A DNA stretch of 24,646 nt from the NCBI GenBank assembly GCA_910579135.1, contig CAJTTM010000033.1, positions 1 through 24,646 on the forward strand, written 5' to 3'. The stretch's first letter is position 1; every line of letters starts with the position of its first letter. Shown here piece by piece: positions 6,876-15,126 of the stretch. The notes beneath the pieces are model-generated. The model was not told the origin of the DNA. It saw only the letters and a list, made by a program, of their open reading frames with translations, and did no database searches. A program made the position numbers and the translations under genes. The DNA is from an uncultured Erysipelotrichales bacterium (GTDB lineage: Bacteria > Bacillota_I > Bacilli_A > Erysipelotrichales > Coprobacillaceae).

Positions 6876-8541
6876 GACTATATCTAGATATTTTATTACT
6901 GTTGTATTTATATCTTTAGCACTTTGTGCTTTGCTTTCTACAGTTATTATTTATTCTAATAATGTAAAAACAAAAGAAAATGAAATGCAGCATGTTTTAA
7001 AGTTAATTGAATATTCTTTGGACTATTCTCAAGATATAAATAAACAAATCAATAAACTTAATCCATTAGTCTATAATGATGATTCAAGAATAACAATCAT
7101 TGATGAACAAGGAAATATTTTAGGAGATTCATATAATGATAAATTAGAAAATCATCAAAATAGAAAAGAATTTAAAGAAGCATTACAAAACGAATTTGGT
7201 TTTTCACAAAGATTATCGGAAACAACAAGAAAGAATACATTATATGTTGCTTATTATCATAATCATCATATTATAAGAATATCAGTACCCTATGATGCTT
7301 TAACTGAATATTTTCATTCAATGATACCAACTTTATCTATTAGTATTATCATATCTTTAATTATTGCTTATTTCTTATCAAGAAAATTAGCATATAGAAT
7401 ATCTAAACCTATATTAGAAATAGGAGAAGGTATTGATAATATGAAAGAGAATTTTAGATTTGAACTTAAAGAATATGAATATGATGAATTTAACATTATT
7501 GTTGATACTATTCATAATTTATCTCATAAATTAAGAAAATCAATGAAAGAAGTTGGTTATGAAAGAGAGAAAATGAATGAAATTCTAAAACAAATGAGTG
7601 AAGGTTTTATATTATTAGATGATAAAAATAGAGTTATAAGTATCAATCAAAAAGCCATAGAATTATTAGGAGATATTCAAATACATGATGACCTTATCAA
7701 AAACTTATCATTTCCTACATTAATAGAAACGTTAAAATTAAAAGCAAGTGAACAATATATAGAATTAAAAGTGAATCATTGTATATACGCTTGTTATGTA
7801 TCTAGAATGACACTTGGAACAACGTTGTTTTTTGTTGATATAACTGCAAGTAAAAAATCTGAAAAAATGAGAAGTGAATTCTTTTCTAATGTATCGCATG
7901 AATTAAAGACACCTATGACTTCAATAAAAGGATATAGTGAATTATTAGCACAAGGATTTATAACTGATGAAAAACAAAAGGATGTTATTATAGAGAAGAT
8001 TGATAACGAAGTTGATCATATGGCAGGTCTTATTAATGATATATTAATGTTATCTAGGTTAGAAAATAAAGAATCTCAAGTAGAGATGATGACATTAAAA
8101 ATGAAAGAAATGGTAATGGAAGTCTTAGAAAGTCATGAGACTGAAACAATAAAGAATAATATAGATATTCATACTGATTTTAAAGAAGTGGAATTTGTAG
8201 GGGATCATTCTCAAATCTATACTTTATTAAATAATTTGATTGGAAATGCTATTAAATATAATAAACAAGATGGGGAAATATGGATTGATATAGTATTGGA
8301 AAATGAAGTTATGAAAATTAAAGTCAAAGATACTGGAATTGGTATTCCTAAAAAAGATCAAACAAGAATTTTTGAAAGATTTTATCGTGTAGATAAAGGA
8401 AGAAGTAGACAATTAGGAGGAACTGGCTTAGGGCTAGCAATTGTTAAACATATTGTCAATTTATATAAGGGAACAATTCATTTAGAAAGCGAACTTGATA
8501 AAGGAACAACAATCACTATTGTATTACCTATTAATGAGTAA
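6865..8541 (+). CDS. sensor histidine kinase (PhoR-like)
   Basis: 558 residues: transmembrane helix 1 (about 8-30), an extracellular sensor loop of about 120 residues, transmembrane helix 2 (about 153-170), HAMP (about 171-223), a PAS-like domain (about 231-330), the HisKA domain with phospho-acceptor His345 in NVSHELKTPMTSIKGY, and an HATPase with N-box NLIGNAIKYN (about 455-464), G1 DTGIGIP and G2 GGTGLGLAIV. This order is that of PhoR-type kinases, which also carry an extracellular fold between two helices and a cytoplasmic PAS. The first codons overlap the end of the regulator gene. The signal cannot be read from sequence; phosphate limitation or wall stress are the known signals of the closest families. 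Confidence 0.88.
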   Translation: MMTKTISRYFITVVFISLALCALLSTVIIYSNNVKTKENEMQHVLKLIEYSLDYSQDINKQINKLNPLVYNDDSRITIIDEQGNILGDSYNDKLENHQNRKEFKEALQNEFGFSQRLSETTRKNTLYVAYYHNHHIIRISVPYDALTEYFHSMIPTLSISIIISLIIAYFLSRKLAYRISKPILEIGEGIDNMKENFRFELKEYEYDEFNIIVDTIHNLSHKLRKSMKEVGYEREKMNEILKQMSEGFILLDDKNRVISINQKAIELLGDIQIHDDLIKNLSFPTLIETLKLKASEQYIELKVNHCIYACYVSRMTLGTTLFFVDITASKKSEKMRSEFFSNVSHELKTPMTSIKGYSELLAQGFITDEKQKDVIIEKIDNEVDHMAGLINDILMLSRLENKESQVEMMTLKMKEMVMEVLESHETETIKNNIDIHTDFKEVEFVGDHSQIYTLLNNLIGNAIKYNKQDGEIWIDIVLENEVMKIKVKDTGIGIPKKDQTRIFERFYRVDKGRSRQLGGTGLGLAIVKHIVNLYKGTIHLESELDKGTTITIVLPINE

Positions 8542-8558
8542 GAAATGATAATCTAAAT

Positions 8559-8586
8559 AACTTGGAGTATTCCAAGTTTTCTTTTT
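8559..8586 (+). terminator. terminator of the two-component operon
   Basis: AACTTGGA pairs with TCCAAGTT around a GTAT loop, followed by TTCTTTTT. Confidence 0.8.
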
Positions 8587-8600
8587 GGACAAAATGTCCA
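8586..8600. promoter_or_regulatory. palindrome next to the -35 of the Rpn gene
   Basis: TGGACA-AAA-TGTCCA is a perfect 6-base inverted repeat that directly abuts the -35 box. Its position and symmetry suit a dimeric regulator. Its right arm is followed at once by the -35. Confidence 0.35.
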
Positions 8601-8629
8601 ATGACAACTCTGTTTTATACCTCTATAAT
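8601..8629 (+). promoter_or_regulatory. promoter of the Rpn-type gene
   Basis: ATGACA (8601-8606) and TATAAT (8624-8629) are separated by 17 bases. The expected 5' leader is about 95 bases and contains a hairpin, AAAAAGAA/TTCTTTTT at about 8677-8697, just ahead of the AAGGAGG ribosome site. Confidence 0.55.
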
Positions 8630-8730
8630 AGATTTATAGAAGTTATTATTTTCATATTATGAAATTATTCATTTATAAAAAGAAAAACCTTCTTTTTATT
8701 TGTATATAATAATAAGGAGGAATAAATATA

Positions 8731-9633
8731 ATGAACTTATTAGAAATAAGAAATGATGTTTTAAATGATATTAAGAAAATGACTTTATTTAATAACCCTA
8801 TGATGAGAGCAGTCTTCTCTCATAAGGAATGTGTTGAAGAACTTCTCTCATCTCTCCTTGATAAACCTGTACATATCAAAGATTCTCAAGTAGAATACTA
8901 TATCAGTAATCTTCATGGAAAAGAATCACGACTAGATGTTCTAGTAGAAGGCAGTGAAGGAGAAATCATTGATATAGAAGTTCAAAAGGAAACAGAAGAA
9001 CATACATTTAAACGATTAAGATTATATTCTAGTGGAGCAGATAATCACTTTGTTGAAAAAGGAACATTGTATAAAGATATACCAGATAGTAAAGTAATCT
9101 ATATTTATTGTAAAGATTATTTTAAAAGAGGATTACCGATATATAGGGTTAAAAGAGTAGAGATGGAAAGTAAAGAAGAAGTTGATGATGGACAAGAGAT
9201 ATTTATCGTCAATGGAGAATATAAAGATGAAAGTACAACAATAGGAAAGTTGATCCATGATTTTCATTGTATAGATCCTAGTAATATGTATAGTCAGTCA
9301 ATAAAGAAATGGTTTAGATATTATAAACAAGATAAAGGAGGAATTGAAAAGATGTGTGAGATAACAAGAAAATGGATGGGAATTGGATATGACAATGGTT
9401 TGGTTGATGGAATAGCTCAAGGTTATACTAGTGGAAAAGAAGAAGGTTATACTAATGGAAAGATGGAAAAAGCAATTGAAACGGCTATTGGTTTATTAAC
9501 AAAAAAGCTAGGATATTTATCAGAAAATATCATTATTAAAATTAATAATAGTGATGAGGATATACTAAATGAACTGACTATTAATATTTTTGATATTGAA
9601 AAAGAAGATGATATATTAAAATATATTCATTGA
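8731..9633 (+). CDS. Rpn-family PD-(D/E)XK nuclease / putative transposase
   Basis: 300 residues of the Rpn (recombination-promoting nuclease, PDDEXK_2) family, spread in many copies through gut Firmicute genomes. The N-terminal domain begins with the family pattern of a conserved FNNPMMRAVFSHKE helix. The nuclease core has D69 in SRLDVLVEG and E83-V-Q85 in IIDIEVQKE, the ExQ form of the PD-(D/E)XK motif, so the active site looks intact. The C-terminus carries glycine-spaced short repeats (GYDNGLVDGIAQGYTSGKEEGYTNGK), typical of the family, then a helical end. E. coli Rpn proteins cut DNA and stimulate RecA-independent recombination; whether this protein does is inference. It stands alone between its own promoter and terminator, with no inverted repeats of an IS visible. 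The start has a perfect AAGGAGG. Confidence 0.85.
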   Translation: MNLLEIRNDVLNDIKKMTLFNNPMMRAVFSHKECVEELLSSLLDKPVHIKDSQVEYYISNLHGKESRLDVLVEGSEGEIIDIEVQKETEEHTFKRLRLYSSGADNHFVEKGTLYKDIPDSKVIYIYCKDYFKRGLPIYRVKRVEMESKEEVDDGQEIFIVNGEYKDESTTIGKLIHDFHCIDPSNMYSQSIKKWFRYYKQDKGGIEKMCEITRKWMGIGYDNGLVDGIAQGYTSGKEEGYTNGKMEKAIETAIGLLTKKLGYLSENIIIKINNSDEDILNELTINIFDIEKEDDILKYIH

Positions 9634-9648
9634 TAAATAGTAGTAAAG

Positions 9649-9695
9649 TAGAAGTAACCAATTTTGATGATTTAATAGTGTTACTTCTATTTTTG
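9649..9695 (+). terminator. terminator of the Rpn-type gene
   Basis: TAGAAGTAAC pairs with GTTACTTCTA and is followed by a T-run. Confidence 0.75.
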
Positions 9696-9723
9696 TGTAT
9701 AAAAATAATTTTAATAATTTTGT

Positions 9724-9752
9724 TTGATTAAATAGTGTTTCTATATTATAAT
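9724..9752 (+). promoter_or_regulatory. promoter of the zinc-ribbon gene pair
   Basis: TTGATT (9724-9729) and TATAAT (9747-9752) are separated by 17 bases, 20 bases upstream of the first start codon. Confidence 0.6.
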
Positions 9753-9772
9753 AAATATAGGAGAGTGGTATT

Positions 9773-10531
9773 ATGAAGTGTGAAATTTGTGGACATAAAA
9801 TACCTGTCAATCAAAATGAATGTCCTAATTGTGGTAATAAAATAGAAAAAGAACATCAAATATCATATCATGTGAATTCTTCATCACATGAACATGTAAA
9901 AGTTAATCAAACAAAGAAAAGCGCTTCAAAGGTGAAATCAATTGTAAGTTTAATGATTGTTTTTCTTGTCATGTGTCTTATTGTAGGAGTAGGATTTATA
10001 TTCGCAATGATTTTTGGATCTTCAGGAGATTCATTTGAAGATTACTTAGAAAATACAGGAGATAAAAATAATACGATTACATTAGCGATTCAATATCGTG
10101 ATCAAGTAGAAGAATATCTTGAAAATAAGAACCTTCATAATATTTCTTATGATGAATATGTAGAAGATGAAGACACACTTAAAGCAAAGTGTGAATTTGA
10201 ATGTTCTGATAATGTTGCTGATTATAACTTAAGTTTTACTTTCTCTAATGGAATACAAACAGAACTTACTCTTAAAGTAGAAATGGAAGAGGTTGATGAA
10301 AATATATATACTTCACTTAGAAATTTAAGTGTATTTGATGAATTGTTAGGTAGAGATAGTGCAAAAGATATAAAACAAATAAGAGAAGAACATATTGATG
10401 ATAGAGAAGTTCATTTTTCTAATTATACAACAATTGTTGATGAAACGACTGATTATAATTTAACTGATTTTGAATGGTATTATGATTCACAATACACAAT
10501 AGCAGGAAATGGTTATAGAATAAATGAATAA
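9773..10531 (+). CDS. zinc-ribbon single-pass membrane protein, copy 1
   Basis: 252 residues. An N-terminal zinc ribbon CEICGHKIPVNQNECPNCG gives two CxxC pairs (Cys3/6 and Cys17/20) in the cytoplasm. A basic, His/Ser-rich linker leads to one transmembrane helix at about 56-82. The outer domain (about 85-252) is acidic and ends in YTIAGNGYRINE. The topology, ribbon inside and acidic domain outside, is common in low-GC gut Firmicutes, and no function is established. The next gene is a paralog 26 bases downstream with near-identical ribbon and domain order, so the pair is a tandem duplication in one operon. The start has GGAGAGTGG upstream. Confidence 0.75.
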   Translation: MKCEICGHKIPVNQNECPNCGNKIEKEHQISYHVNSSSHEHVKVNQTKKSASKVKSIVSLMIVFLVMCLIVGVGFIFAMIFGSSGDSFEDYLENTGDKNNTITLAIQYRDQVEEYLENKNLHNISYDEYVEDEDTLKAKCEFECSDNVADYNLSFTFSNGIQTELTLKVEMEEVDENIYTSLRNLSVFDELLGRDSAKDIKQIREEHIDDREVHFSNYTTIVDETTDYNLTDFEWYYDSQYTIAGNGYRINE

Positions 10532-10557
10532 TGTAATAGTATAGGGGAGATAATGTT

Positions 10558-11301
10558 ATGAAATGTGAGATATGTGGACATAAAATGCCTGCCAATCAAA
10601 ATGAATGTCCTAATTGTGGTCATAGAATAGGAAAAGAACATCAAGTATCATATCATAAGGATTCTTCTTCACATAAACGTGTTAAGATTAATCGTGCAAA
10701 GGAAAATAATTTAAATATATTTCCAGTTTTCAATAAGTCATTTTATATTATTGTTTTATGTATATTAATCATTCTGTTTGTTGGTGATTTGATTTCCAAT
10801 GATACAACATATTGTTCTTTTGAAAATTATATAGAAGAAGTGGGAGATGAAAATAACACTATTACTTCAGCGATTCAATATCGAAATCAAATAGAAAAGT
10901 ATCTTGAAGATAAAAATCTTGATAATATTTATTATAGTGATTCTGTTGATGATAGTGATATGCTTCAGGCAGAATGTATGTTTAATTGTTCTGATGATAT
11001 TGGAGAATATACATTGAGTTTTGCTTTTATAAACGGAAAATTAAGTAAACTTAAATTAGGAGTAATCATGGAAGAAGTACCACATAACACATATACTTCA
11101 TTAAGCAATTTAAAAGTATTCAACAAATTATTAGATAAAGATATTGTAAAAGAAATAAAAAAGGTGAGAGAAAAAGAAAATAGCATTGGAGATCAAGAAG
11201 TTGATTATGAGGATGATGAAATGATAGTTTATGAATCTGGAACTTCAGATTACTATTTAGAATACACAATAGCAGGAAAGGGATACAAAATAAATGAGTA
11301 A
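10558..11301 (+). CDS. zinc-ribbon single-pass membrane protein, copy 2
   Basis: 247 residues, a paralog of the preceding gene. The ribbon (CEICGHKMPANQNECPNCG) is almost unchanged, and the outer domain aligns along its length: DENNTITSAIQYRNQIEKYL against DKNNTITLAIQYRDQVEEYL, and the same YTIAGKGYKINE end. By contrast the linker and transmembrane helix (about 61-79) differ strongly. Conservation of ribbon and ectodomain with a free membrane part suggests that these two domains carry the function, perhaps as partners in a heterodimer (inference). The ribosome site is AGGGGAGA. The stop codon lies inside the terminator stem shared with the convergent MarR gene. Confidence 0.75.
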   Translation: MKCEICGHKMPANQNECPNCGHRIGKEHQVSYHKDSSSHKRVKINRAKENNLNIFPVFNKSFYIIVLCILIILFVGDLISNDTTYCSFENYIEEVGDENNTITSAIQYRNQIEKYLEDKNLDNIYYSDSVDDSDMLQAECMFNCSDDIGEYTLSFAFINGKLSKLKLGVIMEEVPHNTYTSLSNLKVFNKLLDKDIVKEIKKVREKENSIGDQEVDYEDDEMIVYESGTSDYYLEYTIAGKGYKINE

Positions 11302-11330
11302 CTTTTATAAGTTACTCATTTGTTTTTTTA
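11292..11330. terminator. perfect bidirectional terminator that contains both stop codons
   Basis: AAATGAGTAACTT and AAGTTACTCATTT form a perfect 13-base stem with a TTAT loop; T-runs follow on the plus side. The TAA of the zinc-ribbon gene (11299-11301) lies in one arm and the TAA of the MarR gene (11307-11305) touches the loop. Confidence 0.85.
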
Positions 11331-11721
11331 CATCTTTAAGCATTTTTTCTAATAACTGAACTTCTTCTTTAGAAAAAGTATTTTCAACTTCTTTTAAAAC
11401 TTTCTTTATATATCTATCATTGTCTCTATAAAGAGATAAGAATTTTTTAGTGACTTGTAATTTGTAAGCACGTTTATCTTTTTCATAAACTTCTTTAATT
11501 AGATATCCTTTATCAATCATTTGATTAATTTTATATGTTGCATTAGGTTGAGAAATCCCCATATAATTTGCATACTCTAAAATAGTAGGATTACCTAACA
11601 TATGAATAATATCTAAACTAAATGCTTCTTGCATCGTTAATTCTTTTGAGTTAGCACACATTGAAGCATAAAAATTTCTTTTAAAAATATCATAAACTGC
11701 TTGAAATTCTTTTGATAACAT
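11305..11721 (-). CDS. MarR-family transcriptional regulator
   Basis: 138 residues with the MarR winged-helix plan: an N-terminal dimerisation helix, the helix-turn-helix TILEYANYMGISQPNATYKINQM (about 47-69), and a wing ending in DKGYLIKEVYEKDKRAYKLQVT, including the D-K-R triad that contacts the minor groove. A long C-terminal helix completes the dimer interface. The ligand is unknown. It is read from the same message as the upstream PAP2 phosphatase, 12 bases away, with an AGGAGG ribosome site that overlaps the phosphatase stop. It may control that operon (inference), although MarR genes usually lie first in such pairs. Confidence 0.83.
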   Translation of the reverse strand: MLSKEFQAVYDIFKRNFYASMCANSKELTMQEAFSLDIIHMLGNPTILEYANYMGISQPNATYKINQMIDKGYLIKEVYEKDKRAYKLQVTKKFLSLYRDNDRYIKKVLKEVENTFSKEEVQLLEKMLKDVKKQMSNL

Positions 11722-11733
11722 TTTATTAACCTC

Positions 11734-12207
11734 CTATATCATATAAATCATAAACGCAATTATAATTGAAACGAAAACATCACTTATATAATGTACCCCA
11801 GCCATAATACGACTTATACAAATAAGTAATGCGATGACTAAAGCAAATATTCCTAAATAAATATTTATACCAAAACATACTAAAGCAATAATCATTGCAC
11901 TAACAGCATGTCTACTTGGAAATGATTCTCCTTTTTTATGTTTTATTAATGGATCTATTTTCATACTTTCATAGGGTCTTTTCCTATTTATTATTTTTCT
12001 AAAGATAGTAACAAATAGAAATGCACTTAATGGTTTTATAATTGTTATTAATAATAAGTCTTTATTAACGAAGAATAAATATATTAATATACAAGGATAT
12101 AAACCAAATGTAATATATGGAAAATATTGACAAATATAAATAATTATTTTTTTTAATAAAGGATTTTGATGTATATACTGTAATAATGATTGATAGTATT
12201 TTTCCAT
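11734..12207 (-). CDS. PAP2-family membrane phosphatase
   Basis: 157 residues with four to five membrane helices. The three phosphatase motifs are present: RKRP at about 75-78, SFPSRH at 95-100 (catalytic H100) and SRIMAGVHYISD at 132-143 (H139 and D143). Members of this size include undecaprenyl-pyrophosphate and phosphatidylglycerol-phosphate phosphatases, so recycling of the lipid carrier for wall synthesis is likely, but the exact lipid cannot be read from sequence. The active site would face the outside. The start has AAAGGATG upstream. The gene is first in the operon with the MarR regulator. Confidence 0.82.
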   Translation of the reverse strand: MEKYYQSLLQYIHQNPLLKKIIIYICQYFPYITFGLYPCILIYLFFVNKDLLLITIIKPLSAFLFVTIFRKIINRKRPYESMKIDPLIKHKKGESFPSRHAVSAMIIALVCFGINIYLGIFALVIALLICISRIMAGVHYISDVFVSIIIAFMIYMI

Positions 12208-12227
12208 AATTTCATCCTTTCTTATAT

Positions 12228-12236
12228 ATTATAACA
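12228..12236 (-). promoter_or_regulatory. extended -10 promoter of the PAP2-MarR operon
   Basis: On the minus strand TGTTATAAT is a perfect extended -10, 21 bases upstream of the PAP2 start codon. No convincing -35 is present. Confidence 0.5.
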
Positions 12237-12334
12237 AATTTTTAATCCCAGATACAGTAAATTATTATCTGATATTTTATGATAAAATTTTATAAAATAT
12301 TTAATATTTACTTTTTATATGTCATTATTAGTTA

Positions 12335-12364
12335 TTGACAGGACTTTTTAATGATAGGTATAAT
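12335..12364 (+). promoter_or_regulatory. strong consensus promoter of the secreted Ig-like protein
   Basis: A perfect TTGACA (12335-12340) and a perfect TATAAT (12359-12364) are spaced 18 bases apart. The start codon lies 31 bases further on, with AGGGAGAGG between. This is the best sigma-A promoter in the window. Confidence 0.75.
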
Positions 12365-12395
12365 GAAAGAAGAATAGGGAGAGGAATAATAAAAT

Positions 12396-13901
12396 ATGAA
12401 AAAAATTATAACAAGTTTAATGTCACTAATACTAGTATTAACATTGGCTTCACCTTTTGTTTATGCAAGTGAGAATAGTGAAGAAAAAAACAATGATTTT
12501 AAAGAGATTTCAAAATCAACATCTTTAAGGAAATCATCAAACTTTAGTACAATCTCATTAAATCCAAGTTTTGCAGGGTCTAAATGGAGTTTTGGACAAG
12601 CGATAAATATTCCATTGACTTTACATAGTTTGGGAGAGGAGGATTTGTATAGTTCATATAGCATATACATATATAATGAAAGCTTAGAGCTATTAGAATT
12701 ATTTTATGGTGATTTCCCAAGCGGTGAAGGAACGTTTAATATAACGCAATCTTGGTCTGGGTATCATGCACCTGGTAAATATTATGTGGCAGTTTCACCG
12801 ATGGAGGGAGATATAGAAGTACGATATCCATTTTATGTTAACGATTATGCACCTCAACACATAATAAAGACAAAAAATTCAACTTATAGTGCAGTTAATA
12901 ATAATTTGAATAACCCTTTATCTGCATGGGCATATACAAATGCGACAAAAAAGGAATTTTCTTTTTATAAAGCAACAAAATATACTATTAGATTAGAAGA
13001 AATGTATTTTGGAGAATTAGCTAATGCAATAGTATATGATGAGAATATGTTTAATGATAAACCAACATCATCTCAACATTGGTTATTTATGAAATTCTAT
13101 TTGAAGAATAATGGTGGAGGTGTATTGGAGGCTAGCGATATTATTAATAGTTTATCGTTTTATACTTCTAATGGAGCTAGTTTGACAGTAGCAGCAAGTG
13201 CTACTTTATCAGGTAATAGAGAGGGGCAAGGTATTTATGATACCACATTATATAGTGGGGCTTCTGGATATGCATGGATAGGGATATTAGTTCCAAAAAG
13301 TGTTACATATCCATATATTAAAATTGGTAATGGTTATAATGAAAAAGAGTATAAAGAAAATATAAGTTGGTTAAATACAAATCCAACATATACACCAAAA
13401 ACAGATGTTTCTAGACTTACATATTCAAAAGTCATAAATAAAACTTATACAGGAAAACAAATTAAACCTAGTATAACTGTTAAAAATGGAAAGAAAACTT
13501 TGAAAAAAGGAACAGATTACACAGTTAGCTATGGCAAGAATAAGAATACTGGAAAAGCAACGATTACAATCAAAGGAAAAGGGAAGTATACAGGAAGTAA
13601 AACGATTACTTTCTATATAGTTCCTAAGAAAGTGACAATCAGCAGTGTAAAACCAGGAAAGAAACAATTAACAGTCAAATATAAGAAAGTCACAGGAGCA
13701 AGTGGATATCAGATTGCCTATTCAACAAGTAAGAGTAAAGGATTTAAATATATTACAGTTAATTCTAAAACAGCTTCTAAAGTGATTAAGAAGTTAAAGA
13801 GTAAAAAGAATTATTATGTTAAGGTTAGAGCATATAAGAGTGTAGGTAAGAAGAAATACTATGGAACTTACAGTAAATTAAAGAGTGTAAAGGTAAAATG
13901 A
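12396..13901 (+). CDS. secreted Ig-like / fibronectin type III protein
   Basis: 501 residues. Residues 1-24 are a signal peptide with cleavage after VYA. The first domain (about 55-150) is a beta-sandwich-like segment that I do not recognise. The second (about 170-325) resembles the DUF4352-type Ig fold (WLFMKFYLKNNGGG then YAWIGILVPKS). A bacterial Ig-like repeat follows (about 340-408, with YTGKQIKPSITVKNGKK and GTDYTVSYGKNKNTGKATI), and then a lysine-rich fibronectin type III domain (409-501) with the usual SGYQIAYSTSKSKGFK and YYVKVRAYK strands. No sortase signal or membrane anchor is present, so it is probably released or held by the basic C-terminus. Binding to wall or host glycans is inference. 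The strong promoter suggests high expression. Confidence 0.8.
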   Translation: MKKIITSLMSLILVLTLASPFVYASENSEEKNNDFKEISKSTSLRKSSNFSTISLNPSFAGSKWSFGQAINIPLTLHSLGEEDLYSSYSIYIYNESLELLELFYGDFPSGEGTFNITQSWSGYHAPGKYYVAVSPMEGDIEVRYPFYVNDYAPQHIIKTKNSTYSAVNNNLNNPLSAWAYTNATKKEFSFYKATKYTIRLEEMYFGELANAIVYDENMFNDKPTSSQHWLFMKFYLKNNGGGVLEASDIINSLSFYTSNGASLTVAASATLSGNREGQGIYDTTLYSGASGYAWIGILVPKSVTYPYIKIGNGYNEKEYKENISWLNTNPTYTPKTDVSRLTYSKVINKTYTGKQIKPSITVKNGKKTLKKGTDYTVSYGKNKNTGKATITIKGKGKYTGSKTITFYIVPKKVTISSVKPGKKQLTVKYKKVTGASGYQIAYSTSKSKGFKYITVNSKTASKVIKKLKSKKNYYVKVRAYKSVGKKKYYGTYSKLKSVKVK

Positions 13902-13913
13902 TTTTTAAAGCAT

Positions 13914-13949
13914 GAAAACAGAGATGAACATTGATCTCTGTTTTCTTTC
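13914..13949 (+). terminator. terminator of the secreted-protein gene
   Basis: GAAAACAGAGAT and ATCTCTGTTTTC form a perfect 12-base stem followed by TTTCTT. Confidence 0.8.
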
Positions 13950-13971
13950 TTGATAAGTATATAAAAATAAT

Positions 13972-14000
13972 TTGCATTTTATAGTGTTTTTAGATAAAAT
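13972..14000 (+). promoter_or_regulatory. promoter of the ychF-sortase operon
   Basis: TTGCAT (13972-13977) and TAAAAT (13995-14000) are spaced 17 bases apart, 25 bases ahead of ATG 14026. The placement supports that ATG over the in-frame TTG at 13972, which lies in the -35 itself. Confidence 0.6.
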
Positions 14001-14025
14001 AATTAGAGATAGGAGTGATATAATT

Positions 14026-15126
14026 ATGGCATTAACAGCTGGTATTGTGGGATTACCAAATGTAGGCAAATCTACTTTGTTTAATGCAATTACAAATGCT
14101 CAGGTTGAAGCTGCAAACTATCCATTTGCGACTATTGATCCAAATGTGGGTGTTGTAGAAGTGCCTGATCATCGTTTAGATGAGCTTACAAAGATATTTG
14201 AACCAAAGAAAACAATTCATACAACATTTGAATTTACAGATATTGCAGGATTAGTTAAAGGGGCTAGTAAAGGTGAAGGTCTTGGAAATAAGTTCCTTGC
14301 GAATATTAGAGAAACTGATGCAATATGTGAAGTTGTACGTTGTTTTAGAGATAAGGATATAACACATGTAGATGGAAGTGTTGATCCTATTAGAGATGTA
14401 GAAACAATTAATTTAGAGTTGATTTTTGCTGATCTAGATACAGTTGAAAAGAGAATTGGAAAGATAGAGAAAAAAGCAAAATCTGGAGATAAAGAAAGTA
14501 AAGAAGAACTTGATGTTTTGCTTCCTTTAAAAGAAACTCTAGTAGCTGGTAAACCTGCTAGAAGCATGACTTTTACAAAAGAGGAAATGGTATATGTTAA
14601 ACAATGGACTTTACTTACAATTAAACCTCTTATTTATGTTGCAAATCTTGGAGAAGAGGATTTAGAAAATCCTGATAGTAATCCATATTATGTAACATTA
14701 AAAGATTATGCGAAAAAAGAGGGAAGTGGAGTTGTTCCGATTTGTGCTAAAATAGAAAGTGAATTAGTTGGATTAGAAGATGAAGATAAACAAATGTTTT
14801 TAGAAGATTTGGGTATTGATGAAAGTGGTTTGGATAAGTTAATTAAAGAAGCTTATGCCTTGCTTGGTTTAAAAACATTCTTTACAGTAGGGAAAGATGA
14901 ATGTAGAGCATGGACTTTCAAAGATGGTATGCTAGCACCAGAGATGGCTGGTGTTATTCATACAGATTTTCAAAGAGGATTTATTAAAGCCGAAACATAT
15001 AGTTATGAAGATTTAATGGAATATGGAAGCGAAACAGCTTTAAAAGATGCTGGAAAAGTTAGACAGGAAGGAAAACAATATGTTGGATGTGATGGAGATG
15101 TCATGTTCTTCAAATTTAATGTATAA
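14026..15126 (+). CDS. ychF: YchF/OLA1 redox-responsive P-loop ATPase
   Basis: 366 residues of the universal YchF (Obg-like) family. The G1 loop GLPNVGKST is at 9-17. The G4 position reads ANLGEED (the NxxE of YchF) in place of NKxD, which explains preference for ATP. The C-terminal TGS-like domain has the conserved FFTVGKDECRAWT and the QYVGCDGDVMFFKFNV end. YchF binds ribosomes and modulates stress responses. ATG 14026 is chosen because AGGAG lies just upstream and because family members start MALTAGIVG. The last base of the stop codon is the first base of the downstream sortase start (TAATG), so translation is coupled. Confidence 0.93.
   Translation: MALTAGIVGLPNVGKSTLFNAITNAQVEAANYPFATIDPNVGVVEVPDHRLDELTKIFEPKKTIHTTFEFTDIAGLVKGASKGEGLGNKFLANIRETDAICEVVRCFRDKDITHVDGSVDPIRDVETINLELIFADLDTVEKRIGKIEKKAKSGDKESKEELDVLLPLKETLVAGKPARSMTFTKEEMVYVKQWTLLTIKPLIYVANLGEEDLENPDSNPYYVTLKDYAKKEGSGVVPICAKIESELVGLEDEDKQMFLEDLGIDESGLDKLIKEAYALLGLKTFFTVGKDECRAWTFKDGMLAPEMAGVIHTDFQRGFIKAETYSYEDLMEYGSETALKDAGKVRQEGKQYVGCDGDVMFFKFNV

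Noticed and set aside
8731..9633. Insertion sequence around the Rpn-type gene
   Set aside because: No terminal inverted repeats or target-site duplication are visible; the gene has its own promoter and terminator.
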